Source: WTFY01 sp965214675 (GTDB lineage: Bacteria > Pseudomonadota > Gammaproteobacteria > UBA4575). From it: a stretch of DNA of 64,000 bases. The notes beneath the pieces were generated by a model that did not search any database, was not told where the DNA came from, and saw only the letters and a program-made list of their open reading frames with translations. The position numbers and the translations under genes were made by a program. The stretch is taken from positions 1,736,001-1,800,000 of the forward strand of contig OZ243969.1 of NCBI GenBank assembly GCA_965214675.1, read 5' to 3'. Of the stretch, positions 17,387 through 25,562 are shown one piece after another (position 1 is the first letter of the stretch; every line of letters starts with the position of its first letter).

Positions 17387-18865
17387 CTAGCGAAACAATG
17401 TCTGGATGGCGGTACTTGCATATCCGAGGCTGAACGATGTATCCAGGCCGAAATAAAAGTTGCCGATAACCAGCAGCCACAAGGGAAGCAGCATTTGCCG
17501 GGGCGCTTCATGGGTGGTCAGGTTCTGGAGTTTGGCACTCGCAGGGGTTTTAAAGTACGCATATTCGATGATTTTCCAGATGTAGAGGATCGTCAACAAA
17601 GACCCGCCCACAATCACAACCGCTGCGAGCCAGTGCCCCTGCTCGATGGCTGCGGACAAGACATACCATTTGCTGACAAATCCACCCGTGAATGGTATCC
17701 CGATCAGTCCCAGTCCCAACAGAACAATCGCCGCCATCGTCCAGGGCATGCGCCTGCCCAGCCCTGAAAAATCTTCCAGCCGCACCGAGCCGGTTCTCAA
17801 CACCACGCAGGCCATGGCCAGAAACAATCCACCTTTGATAATCGCGTGATTGAACAGATACACCATTCCGGCGATCGCACCGTTTGCAGAACCCAAGCCG
17901 ATTCCCAGGGTCATATAACCGATTTGTGCGACACTGGAATAGGCCAGCATGCGCTTGATGTTTTCTTGAAAAACGGCAACAAAGGAGGCCGTAAGAATGG
18001 CAATAATGGACAGGGGCAGCAGGATCTTGCCCAGATGAAACTGTTCGAGGGAAATGTCATGCGGGAACAGGCCGAAAAAAAACCGGAGCATGACATAAAC
18101 AGAAACCTTGGTTGCTGTAGCGGACAGGAATACGGTGATCATCGATGGCGCGTGAGCATAGGCATTGGGAAGCCACAGATGCAGTGGGAACAGGGCAATC
18201 TTCAATGAGATGCCGGCGATCAGAAAGGCAAAGGCAGCATGCAACGTCCTGGAATCGACAATGGCCGGTATTTTTTGTTGCAGGTCATGGATATTCAGCG
18301 TGCCTGTCAGCATGTACAGCAGACCAACGCCAATCAATATAAAAGTCGCACCAATTGTGCCCATGATCAGATACTGGTAGGCCGCTGTCAGGGACCGGCG
18401 GTCGCGTCCCATCGCAATCAGCGCATAGGAGGACAGTGAGCTGATTTCCAGGAAAACGAAGATGTTGAAGGCATCGCCGGAGACAACGATTCCCAACAGG
18501 CCGGTCAGACACAACAGGTATGCGGAAAAAAACAGATTGATCTTTTCACTGGGAATTTCCCGCTCGATGCTTTTTCGTGCAGCCACCATGGTAATGCTGG
18601 CCGTTGCGGCCACGATCGTCAGCACGTAGGCACTTAAATGGTCAATGCGATACTCGATGCCCAGTGGCGGCTCCCAACCGCCTAAATGGTAGGACAACAC
18701 GCCGTGTGCGCTGACTTCATGTACCAGCAACACGGCGATGACAAAAGAGGCAATGCTTACGATGGTTGCCAGCAACCAGGCCCAGCTAGCCCGTGTGATC
18801 AGCACGCAAGCGGGTGCGCTGATCAATGGAATGATCACTTGCAATGCAGGTAAATGGCCCAGCAC
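17387..18865 (-). CDS. mrpD: Monovalent cation/H+ antiporter subunit D
   Basis: A 492-residue MrpD/NuoM-like subunit with about 14 membrane segments. Conserved intramembrane charges lie in FNIFVFLEISSLSSYALIA (Glu) and KIALFPLHLWLPNAYAHAPS (Lys and His), followed by LSATATKVSVYVM with another Lys. It takes part in proton translocation that is coupled in Mrp complexes to Na+ or K+ export. The GTG start overlaps the mrpC stop (TAGTG), so translation is coupled. Confidence 0.93.
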   Translation of the reverse strand: MLGHLPALQVIIPLISAPACVLITRASWAWLLATIVSIASFVIAVLLVHEVSAHGVLSYHLGGWEPPLGIEYRIDHLSAYVLTIVAATASITMVAARKSIEREIPSEKINLFFSAYLLCLTGLLGIVVSGDAFNIFVFLEISSLSSYALIAMGRDRRSLTAAYQYLIMGTIGATFILIGVGLLYMLTGTLNIHDLQQKIPAIVDSRTLHAAFAFLIAGISLKIALFPLHLWLPNAYAHAPSMITVFLSATATKVSVYVMLRFFFGLFPHDISLEQFHLGKILLPLSIIAILTASFVAVFQENIKRMLAYSSVAQIGYMTLGIGLGSANGAIAGMVYLFNHAIIKGGLFLAMACVVLRTGSVRLEDFSGLGRRMPWTMAAIVLLGLGLIGIPFTGGFVSKWYVLSAAIEQGHWLAAVVIVGGSLLTILYIWKIIEYAYFKTPASAKLQNLTTHEAPRQMLLPLWLLVIGNFYFGLDTSFSLGYASTAIQTLFR

Positions 18866-19224
18866 TAGTTGTCGTCCTGAAGATCGTCCTGTTCGTGTAT
18901 GGCGGTTTCGTCCACGGTGTCATAGGCCCGGTGGATTCTGGCAATGATCGCAAGTCCGAGTGCTGTCGTCGAAACGCTGACCACGATTGCAGTCAGGATA
19001 AGGACATGAGGCAACGGGTTTGAATACAGGTCTGTTTCTGCAATCAGTATGGGAGCCGTACCACCTTTCACCTTGCTCATGGAGATAAACAGTATGAACA
19101 CTGAGGTCTGGAAAATATTCAGCCCGATAATCTTTTTGATCAGGTTGGAGTCGGAGATGACAATATAAAAACCCATCATCATCAGTACGATCACAACCCA
19201 GTAATTGAAATAGTCTGCAATCAT
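18865..19224 (-). CDS. mrpC: Monovalent cation/H+ antiporter subunit C
   Basis: A NuoK-like 119-residue subunit with three membrane helices and an acidic C-terminal tail. The family pattern GFYIVISDSNLIKKIIGLNI and the segment DPLPHALILTAIV-like (here SNPLPHVLILTAIVVSVS) are diagnostic of MrpC/MnhC. It lies between mrpB (3 bases upstream) and mrpD (overlapping). Confidence 0.93.
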   Translation of the reverse strand: MIADYFNYWVVIVLMMMGFYIVISDSNLIKKIIGLNIFQTSVFILFISMSKVKGGTAPILIAETDLYSNPLPHVLILTAIVVSVSTTALGLAIIARIHRAYDTVDETAIHEQDDLQDDN

Positions 19225-19227
19225 TGC

Positions 19228-19650
19228 TTATTCGCTGAATTCATCGAGGGTGTAAAAAATTGCAATCATGACCGCGCCCACGGTAATGCCGACTCCAAGC
19301 TCAATAAGAAAGATACCCAGATGCTGGGCCTGCTGATGGCCATGCAGCAGCACATCATAATCGAGGAAATTCCCGCCCATTACCATGGTGGTCACACCGA
19401 CCCCTGCATACAGCAAAATGCCTGCGACGATGAAGCGAACAACGGTATTGGTAGGTAAAATCTGCTGTGCCTTCTGGCGCCCGTGCACGAGGGCATAAAG
19501 GATCACGGCAGCAGCAAATATAGCACCCGCCTGAAAGCCGCCACCGGGTCCATATTCACCATGGAACTGTACATACAGGGCAAACAGCATGACTGCAGGA
19601 ATGATCAGTCGGCATACTTCGCGTACGATCAAGCTGGTGCGCCGATCCAT
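19228..19650 (-). CDS. mrpB: Monovalent cation/H+ antiporter subunit B
   Basis: A 140-residue MnhB-family membrane protein with four hydrophobic segments. The hallmark FHGEYGPGGGFQAG (usual form HG.PGGGFQ.G) is present near residue 28. Its start overlaps the stop of the DUF4040 gene by one base, as in many Mrp operons where MrpA C-terminus and MrpB are adjacent. Confidence 0.94.
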   Translation of the reverse strand: MDRRTSLIVREVCRLIIPAVMLFALYVQFHGEYGPGGGFQAGAIFAAAVILYALVHGRQKAQQILPTNTVVRFIVAGILLYAGVGVTTMVMGGNFLDYDVLLHGHQQAQHLGIFLIELGVGITVGAVMIAIFYTLDEFSE

Positions 19651-20195
19651 TATTTGTGCTCGCCTTTTTTCGCTGTTCTCCCAAGCAAAAGCAATACCCC
19701 CACCGCAGCTGTGAAAATCACTGCGACCTCGCCCAGCGTGTCGTAACCTCGGTAACTTGCCAGCACGGAAGTCACGACATTGGGAATGCCGATTTCCTCG
19801 CTGCTCTGCGTCAGGTAATGCGGTGCAACATGGGTGTGAATGGGGGCCATCGGATCACCGTACGGTGGCATGTCCAGCGTGCCATATATCAGTGCCGCTC
19901 CCGTGATCGTGATGACAGCAAGGGGCAGAAACCTTTTATGCTTGCTGACCGTTTGCTCGCGCCCGGTAATCGAAATGGCTGCGAGAAGCAGTACGGTAGT
20001 AATCCCTGCACCGACGGCTGCTTCGGTGAATGCGACATCGACTGCATCCATGGCCACGAACAGACCCGCCGACAAGAAGCTGTAGACGCCGCTTGATAAC
20101 ACAATGGCCAGCAGGCTTTTCATGCGTATCAGCACAACGACCGTAAGTGCCAGCATGGTCAGCAGGGAGAAATTGACAATCGTTTCTATATCCAC
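19650..20195 (-). CDS. MrpA C-terminal-type subunit (DUF4040 / MbhE-like)
   Basis: A 181-residue membrane protein equal to the C-terminal part of MrpA, here a free-standing gene. The DUF4040 landmark AFTEAAVGAGITTVLLLAA lies near residues 54-73, and the MbhE-type segment PNVVTSVLASYRGYDTLGE near 138-156. In group 2 Mrp operons the large MrpA is split in this way; the NuoL-like half could be the gene at 15914. Five or six hydrophobic segments are visible. Confidence 0.88.
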   Translation of the reverse strand: MDIETIVNFSLLTMLALTVVVLIRMKSLLAIVLSSGVYSFLSAGLFVAMDAVDVAFTEAAVGAGITTVLLLAAISITGREQTVSKHKRFLPLAVITITGAALIYGTLDMPPYGDPMAPIHTHVAPHYLTQSSEEIGIPNVVTSVLASYRGYDTLGEVAVIFTAAVGVLLLLGRTAKKGEHK

Positions 20196-20207
20196 AGGCT
20201 TGCAGGA

Positions 20208-20519
20208 CTACTCGGGTAGTTGATGATTTTCATCTGTGCTGGAGTTTTTTTCATTGAGCAGGGCGGTATGTGCAAGGGCATGTACCGCAGTCGGTCCTGT
20301 AAGCATCATGAACAGCAGGATCAAAATCAGTTTTGCAATCACCAGCAGATCCTGTGTTTGTAGAGTCAGCCCCAGTAAAATCAGTATCGCACCCAGACTG
20401 TCTATGATGCTGGCTGCATGTACCCGGGAATAGAAATCCGGCAGGCGCATAAGCCCTAATGTACCAATCAGGCAAAATACGCTACCAAGCCCCAGTAGCA
20501 GCCAGCTTGCCACTAACAT
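20208..20519 (-). CDS. mrpG: Monovalent cation/H+ antiporter subunit G
   Basis: A 103-residue protein with three membrane segments. The family signature LGLMRLPDFYSRVHAAS is intact, followed by a D-S-L-G stretch and a TGPTAVHALAHTAL end. The C-terminus is a short polar tail. It lies 9 bases after mrpF. Confidence 0.94.
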   Translation of the reverse strand: MLVASWLLLGLGSVFCLIGTLGLMRLPDFYSRVHAASIIDSLGAILILLGLTLQTQDLLVIAKLILILLFMMLTGPTAVHALAHTALLNEKNSSTDENHQLPE

Positions 20520-20528
20520 GCCAAGACC

Positions 20529-20798
20529 CTACTCATCGACAGACTTTCCCAGGGTTTCGCATCGAAACAGCTTCAGAACAGCAATCGTCGAGATGAAATT
20601 TATCAGCGCATAGAGCAGTGCAATATCCAGGAAATCAGGCCGTGCAGTTAAAAATCCGAACAATGCAATCAACAGTACGATGGCGGTTCCAAACGTGTTG
20701 ATGGCCAGGATGCGGTCAAAAATTGTGGGCCCGAGGGCGACACGCACCAGCAGGAAAAACATGACGATCAAAATGGCGATGGAGGCAGCTGCAAACAT
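20529..20798 (-). CDS. mrpF: Monovalent cation/H+ antiporter subunit F
   Basis: An 89-residue protein with three membrane segments. The MrpF pattern VRVALGPTIFDRILAINTF and the segment RPDFLDIALLYALINFI (conserved Asp) are present. It is placed between mrpE and mrpG, the usual E-F-G order. Confidence 0.94.
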   Translation of the reverse strand: MFAAASIAILIVMFFLLVRVALGPTIFDRILAINTFGTAIVLLIALFGFLTARPDFLDIALLYALINFISTIAVLKLFRCETLGKSVDE

Positions 20799-20814
20799 GA
20801 GATCAGGTACGGTT

Positions 20815-21303
20815 TCAGGGGGTTTCGAAGCGCCCTTGCAGGGCAGAAATGCGTTCTTTCATTTCCCCCTTCTGCAGTTTTTCAGCGGTCTCTTGAGTCA
20901 GGGAGTGTACTTCGATGGCATCGGCATCGACATTCAATGTGTACGTACCGGGTGTCAGAGTGATGCAGTTTGCATAAGTCGTCTTGGCCACGTCGTTGAG
21001 TATTTTTGTAGACACGGTGCTTTTGACGGGTGAGATGACCAGCTTGGGATGCAGTATTCTCCAGCTGACATCCAGATTGGAGCGAATCACTTCCAAAAAA
21101 AACCAGGGTAGGAATCTGGGCAGGTTGAAGCTGAAATAGAGTGTCTTGAAGTCCGGGTCGGGGAGCGCAAGTCTGTGAAAAAGCCAAGCCACCACAAGGC
21201 AGCTCGCCGCACCCAGAGATAGCGATAAAACAGTCATGTGACCGGACAACAATACCCACAGGATGAGTAACAGGGATGCCGCTATTAATACACGTATCAG
21301 CAT
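20815..21303 (-). CDS. mrpE: Monovalent cation/H+ antiporter subunit E
   Basis: First gene of the antiporter operon, 162 residues. Two or three N-terminal hydrophobic segments are followed by the MrpE hallmarks EVIRSNLDVSWRILHPKL and YANCITLTPGTYTL, then a cytoplasmic IEVHSL segment. A promoter-like pair lies just upstream at 21338-21366, so the mrp genes need not depend on the hem genes upstream. Confidence 0.93.
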   Translation of the reverse strand: MLIRVLIAASLLLILWVLLSGHMTVLSLSLGAASCLVVAWLFHRLALPDPDFKTLYFSFNLPRFLPWFFLEVIRSNLDVSWRILHPKLVISPVKSTVSTKILNDVAKTTYANCITLTPGTYTLNVDADAIEVHSLTQETAEKLQKGEMKERISALQGRFETP

Positions 21304-21337
21304 GGCTTGCAGCCGGACGTTCGACTATTCATGGTGC

Positions 21338-21366
21338 AGAATACTTGCGACAAAGACGAGGTTCAA
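21338..21366 (-). promoter_or_regulatory. Candidate sigma-70 promoter for the Mrp-type operon
   Basis: On the minus strand TTGAAC and TATTCT are separated by exactly 17 bases, each matching 4 of 6 consensus bases. The pair is 35 bases upstream of the mrpE start and just downstream of the hemY stop, which is the place expected for a separate operon promoter. Confidence 0.45.
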
Positions 21367-21380
21367 GCGAGTGATCATTC

Positions 21381-22571
21381 TCATGTGATCCGGGTGGCCA
21401 GATCCATTCCTTTTTTTATGTATTGGTGTGCAGATTCGGTTTCATCAAGCTGCTCACATAAGGCAGCGATCTCTCCATACGTCTCCACCCGGGGTTCTGA
21501 CTCGAGACTCAATTCGAGATAGTTTTTTGCCTTGCCCCAAAGTTCCGCTTGCTTGCACAGTCGACCCAGCGTTAGATACACACACGCATCCTGCCCGTAC
21601 ACGGTCATCCACTGCTCTGCCTGATGCAGCGCAGGGGTTGTATCAGGATGCTCCAGCAGGCCGTACTGACGAACCAGATCCGCACTCCAGTGACGGCTCA
21701 GCAGATCTGTGATCAGGGCTGCGGCTGCGCCGTGTCGACCCTGTGTGCGAAGGGCCTCGACGTAGCTCACAGAGAGTGCATCATCAGCCACGATCACATG
21801 CCGGAAACGTTTGCCTAGACGCTCGATATCTTCAGCAGTTTCTCCGCGCATGAATGCTGCAAGCAGTCCGCGGACTGCTTTTTCCCGGGTACTTGCAAGG
21901 TTCTCGGGGGCGAATCCGTTGTTTTTTTCAAGGTCCGGGATAAGACTTGCAAGCTGTTGCCAGTCCTCCAGTTGCTCATAGCTGTCTGCAAACAGGCCGG
22001 CAATTTTCGGATTGCTGCTGATTTGCCCGCTATACGGCTCAATGTTCTCCAGCGCCTGTTTGGGCAAGCCTTGCTGCAGCAGGAATTCAGCTTGCAGTAT
22101 GTCCAGTGCAACCTGCTTCCCGGGTAGGGATTTCCTTGCTTGCTTCAGGTACTGGTCTCGCAATTCATAATCTCCGGATTGCTGGGCCGCATTCGCTGCC
22201 CACATGTAGTTGATGTATTCACTGCGGGTTTCATCAGCACCGCGTATCAGCAGCTTCTCTGCCTGAGTCCAGTCTCCTGCAGCAAACCTGGTCAGCCCCT
22301 GGAGAGTATCCTTGGCGGCCTTGCGCCGTCGGCGCTTGTAGCGGGCGGCCTGGATTCGAAGCGGTGCGTTGAATACAAAACCCAGCATACGCAATACCAG
22401 GAACAGGCCTGCAACAGCAACACATGCCCCGATGAAAAACCGGACCAACGGCAATTCGATCATGACATCACCATAGGTGAAAACAGCGAGTCCTGGTGCT
22501 TGCATGAGGTACAGTGTGATGCCTGCAAGGAGGCTCAGAAAGAATACGAGAAGCACCAATATGCGCAGCAT
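21381..22571 (-). CDS. hemY: HemY, haem-biosynthesis-associated TPR membrane protein
   Basis: A 396-residue inner-membrane protein of the proteobacterial HemY family (not the protoporphyrinogen oxidase of the same name). Two membrane segments occupy about residues 1-20 and 41-63, followed by a soluble helical region with TPR-like repeats, for example WAANAAQQSGDYELRDQYLKQ. It is thought to help organise late haem synthesis at the membrane; the exact activity is unsettled. It starts one base after hemX and closes the hemC-hemD-hemX-hemY set. Confidence 0.9.
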   Translation of the reverse strand: MLRILVLLVFFLSLLAGITLYLMQAPGLAVFTYGDVMIELPLVRFFIGACVAVAGLFLVLRMLGFVFNAPLRIQAARYKRRRRKAAKDTLQGLTRFAAGDWTQAEKLLIRGADETRSEYINYMWAANAAQQSGDYELRDQYLKQARKSLPGKQVALDILQAEFLLQQGLPKQALENIEPYSGQISSNPKIAGLFADSYEQLEDWQQLASLIPDLEKNNGFAPENLASTREKAVRGLLAAFMRGETAEDIERLGKRFRHVIVADDALSVSYVEALRTQGRHGAAAALITDLLSRHWSADLVRQYGLLEHPDTTPALHQAEQWMTVYGQDACVYLTLGRLCKQAELWGKAKNYLELSLESEPRVETYGEIAALCEQLDETESAHQYIKKGMDLATRIT

Positions 22572-23657
22572 TCAGCGACTCTCTATTTTTTCCAGTAGTT
22601 CTGCCAGAAGCATGCTTGGCTCACTGATATCGGGCAGTTCAGGCTTGAGGTTGACAGAATTCAGATCTTCGAGTTCATTGGCCAGATGGCTCAAGCCAGT
22701 CAGGTGGGTGGATTTTTCAAGCCAGGCCATGGCGGCCTCAAGTTCTTGATGATAGCTTTGGTCATCCCGGTTCGCCAGGGCATACTGAGCACTGAGCAAT
22801 CGGGCACGCAGAAATTCATGGATCAACTCTTTATCCTGGCCGTTGACGAGCATGCTTGATGGCTGTTCTTTTCGGGTAATCCTGATTGAGTCATCGATAA
22901 ACACCTTCACCTGTCCGGCAAGTTTTTGCCAGGGCGTTTGCTTGTTTTCGTTGGAGTCGGCGCTGCTGGATTCGGGCTGAGGTCTTCGAGCAGTCGCGGC
23001 ACCGGCAATGTCCTGGCGAAGCCTGGCAAGCGTATTATTGAGTTTCAGGCTGATACCCACCCAGTCAGGAACGGGGGTATTCTCTAGCTTCCCGATCTGT
23101 CTGGAGATAGATTCACGTACAGGCAGAAGGCGTGGGTCGTTGAGCCCATGCAGGCGTTTGCTTGCAAGGTTCAGAGCAGTAGTGGTGCCCTCAATATCAC
23201 GCTCGATGAGCAGGCGGTGATTGGCCATATGCAGAACTTGCAATGTTTCACTCAATCCCCATTCCAGCTGGCCTCGATTGATCCGGGCAAGGGATTGCTG
23301 CACGTGCCTGCGGATATTTTCCTGCCGGCCTGCCAGTTCCTTTAGCCCTTCAGAGAGCGTGCTGATCCGCTGGTCAAGTGTAGAAACCTGTCCCTGCCAG
23401 TTATTTTTGAAATCCAGGAAGACTGCGCTGTCATCAATTGTGGCGATATCGTGAGCCAGTGATTGGCGCTGTTCAGCAGCCTCGTCCAGGCGCTTGTTCA
23501 ATTCTATCCAGGCATAGTAGGCACCGCTGGCGCCTGCCAGCAGCAAAATAACAGCAAACATCGGAAAGAAGATCCTGGTGTATGATTTTCGACTGTCAGA
23601 ATTTTCCTCGGTAGCCGGTCCGGGCTCGGAAGGTGAAGGTGTTTGCTCGGCGTCCAT
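22572..23657 (-). CDS. hemX: HemX membrane protein
   Basis: A 361-residue protein of the HemX family, often mislabelled as uroporphyrinogen C-methyltransferase although it has no methyltransferase motif. A short polar N-terminus is followed by one membrane helix at about 30-51 (FFPMFAVILLLAGASGAYYA), then a long helical, heptad-rich periplasmic or cytoplasmic part. Its place between hemD and hemY is the conserved one. Confidence 0.9.
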   Translation of the reverse strand: MDAEQTPSPSEPGPATEENSDSRKSYTRIFFPMFAVILLLAGASGAYYAWIELNKRLDEAAEQRQSLAHDIATIDDSAVFLDFKNNWQGQVSTLDQRISTLSEGLKELAGRQENIRRHVQQSLARINRGQLEWGLSETLQVLHMANHRLLIERDIEGTTTALNLASKRLHGLNDPRLLPVRESISRQIGKLENTPVPDWVGISLKLNNTLARLRQDIAGAATARRPQPESSSADSNENKQTPWQKLAGQVKVFIDDSIRITRKEQPSSMLVNGQDKELIHEFLRARLLSAQYALANRDDQSYHQELEAAMAWLEKSTHLTGLSHLANELEDLNSVNLKPELPDISEPSMLLAELLEKIESR

Positions 23658-23676
23658 GGTTTTGCGTGCTGCGCGT

Positions 23677-24450
23677 TCAGCCCGATGTCTGGGCCCAGGT
23701 CAGCAGGGCATCCAGCATGGCAGCATCGCTGGCATCTCTGGCTATTATAGGGCTTTTAACGAAACCGATGGCAGTCGCCGTATCGGCAATACGCTGACTG
23801 CCCGCTATCAGCGCAACCGTGGCGATCCACCTTTGCTCATCACTTGTACACAGGGTCCACAAATTGTGTGCTGAATCGGCACTGTGAATCAGCACCACCG
23901 AGTTTTTTACGGGATACGTGCAGAGATCCAGAGTGGGCCGTGTGGCAGGGCTAAGGCGACGGTAGACTTCAGCAATGTCTACCCGGGCACCACGTTCGCG
24001 AAGCCTTTGGACCAGATATTCACGCCCCCCGACACCCCGGACGATCAGTATATTTTGCCCTTGCAGCCCTTCATGGGCCAGCAGGTCTTCACTGCGAAAG
24101 CCTGTCTTGGGCACAACGTCTGTGTGCAGGCCATACTGTTCCAAAGCCGCTCGGGTCGCCGGACCCAGGGCTGCAATCCGCTGTTTTCCGAAGGTCGTCG
24201 ATAACGCCTGGATCAAGTGCATTGCGTGGTGTACAGCATTTACGCTGTTAAAAATGACGGTGTCGTACTCAGCCAGGCTTCGAAACAGGTCTGTTGCCGG
24301 CTCCGCATTTTCTACTGCGCGGATTTCAATGGTTGGGAATTGTATGATTTTGACCGGGTATTGCCCCAAACTTGAAAGCAGGTTTTGGGCCTGTGCGACG
24401 GGGCGCGTGACCACCACCGTCTTGTCTTCCAGGGGGGTGCGCGCGGTCAT
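23677..24450 (-). CDS. hemD: Uroporphyrinogen-III synthase
   Basis: Closes and inverts hydroxymethylbilane to uroporphyrinogen III. The 257 residues have the bilobed HemD pattern. The N-terminal KTVVVTRPVAQAQNL, the IFNSVNAVHHAM segment and the central ILIVRGVGGREYLVQRL, typical for the hinge and cofactor-free active cleft, are all visible. Sequence conservation in this family is always low, so the call rests partly on its place between hemC and hemX. Confidence 0.92.
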   Translation of the reverse strand: MTARTPLEDKTVVVTRPVAQAQNLLSSLGQYPVKIIQFPTIEIRAVENAEPATDLFRSLAEYDTVIFNSVNAVHHAMHLIQALSTTFGKQRIAALGPATRAALEQYGLHTDVVPKTGFRSEDLLAHEGLQGQNILIVRGVGGREYLVQRLRERGARVDIAEVYRRLSPATRPTLDLCTYPVKNSVVLIHSADSAHNLWTLCTSDEQRWIATVALIAGSQRIADTATAIGFVKSPIIARDASDAAMLDALLTWAQTSG

Positions 24451-24496
24451 GTCTGCTGCCCCTGGATGATTGCAAATTCAGGCATCTCAAACCGGG

Positions 24497-25411
24497 TCAG
24501 GACAAGCCTGCCAGTATTTTGTCCGCACCTTGCAAACTGAGGTCGGCCGCAACCTGCTGGCCCAGCTGCACCGGTTCTTTGCTGTGACCCGTGCGTTCAC
24601 TGCGACAAATCTGCCTGCCTTCAGGATCACCAACGAGTGCGCGCAGTCTCAGCCGTTCATGATCGAGCTCGGCAAATCCTGCAATGGGAAGTTGGCAACC
24701 TCCCAGCAACGTCTGGCTTACGGCACGTTCTGCCAGGACACAGGTTTGGGTTTCCATATGATTGAGCGGGTGAATCAGGGATTCGATTTGCGCATCGTCG
24801 CGGCGGCATTCGATGCCGATGGCGCCTTGGCCGATCGCAGGCACCATCTGGTCTGCTGTCAAGCATGCCCGAATCCGTTGCATGAGACCCAGACGCTTCA
24901 GGCCGGCTACCGCGAGTAATATTGCGTCATAGTCTCCCCGGTCAAGTTTGGCAAGCCGTGTACTGACATTGCCACGTAAAAGCTTGATTTCAAGCTTCGG
25001 GAAAGTTGCCTTGACCTGGCAGGCCCTGCGCATGCTCGAGGTTCCAATGATCGCGCCCGCTGGCAATGCCTCAAGTGCTGCATGCTGCCTTGAGACCAAG
25101 GCATCGTATGGATTATCCCGTTTGAGCATGACCGGCAGATGCAGTGCGGGCGGCAGCTCGACCGGCACATCTTTCATGGAATGCACGGCAATATCTGCCT
25201 GCCTCTCCAGCAACCCGTTTTCCAGCTCTTTGACAAAAAGGCCTTTTCCACCCTGTGTCGCCAAGGACTTGTGCAGGAGACGATCTCCTGTGGTGGTCAT
25301 CTTGACCAGTTCCGCAGATAGCCCTGGGTGCTGCAGCTGCAGTAGCCGCGAGACCTCCTCCGCCTGCCAAATGGCGAGGGCGCTATTGCGGGTGGCGATT
25401 CTTATATGCAC
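24497..25411 (-). CDS. hemC: Porphobilinogen deaminase (hydroxymethylbilane synthase)
   Basis: Joins four porphobilinogen units into hydroxymethylbilane. The 304 residues start IRIATRNSALAIWQAEEV and include HSMKDVPVELP, RRACQVKATFP and LLRGNVSTRLAKL. The cysteine that holds the dipyrromethane cofactor lies in LLGGCQLPIAGFAEL near residue 242. It is divergent from argH across about 150 bases, and its promoter should lie there. Confidence 0.96.
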   Translation of the reverse strand: MHIRIATRNSALAIWQAEEVSRLLQLQHPGLSAELVKMTTTGDRLLHKSLATQGGKGLFVKELENGLLERQADIAVHSMKDVPVELPPALHLPVMLKRDNPYDALVSRQHAALEALPAGAIIGTSSMRRACQVKATFPKLEIKLLRGNVSTRLAKLDRGDYDAILLAVAGLKRLGLMQRIRACLTADQMVPAIGQGAIGIECRRDDAQIESLIHPLNHMETQTCVLAERAVSQTLLGGCQLPIAGFAELDHERLRLRALVGDPEGRQICRSERTGHSKEPVQLGQQVAADLSLQGADKILAGLS

Positions 25412-25505
25412 AAAAAATCGTTGATGTTCTAACGTCGCGGTTAGTCAGAGTTCGAGTATCGTGATGTATTTTATGCTGGTTTGGAAGCAAAAAGTTCTTC
25501 AGCGG

Positions 25506-25533
25506 TTGAGCTTAGGCTGATTTGGGGGATAAT
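25506..25533 (+). promoter_or_regulatory. Candidate sigma-70 promoter for argH
   Basis: TTGAGC (25506-25511) and GATAAT (25528-25533) are 16 bases apart, matching 4 of 6 and 5 of 6 consensus bases. They lie 30 bases before the argH ATG in the hemC-argH divergent gap. Confidence 0.5.
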
Positions 25534-25562
25534 CCCTATTTTTATGAGTGGGAACAGCTTGG

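Noticed and set aside
15914..18865. Complex I (nuo) or a membrane-bound hydrogenase instead of Mrp
   Set aside because: No hydrogenase or quinone-module subunits nearby; E, F, G, B and C subunits with Mrp hallmarks are all there.
22572..23657. HemX as uroporphyrinogen-III C-methyltransferase
   Set aside because: The protein has a membrane helix and heptad-like helices but no SAM-binding motif.
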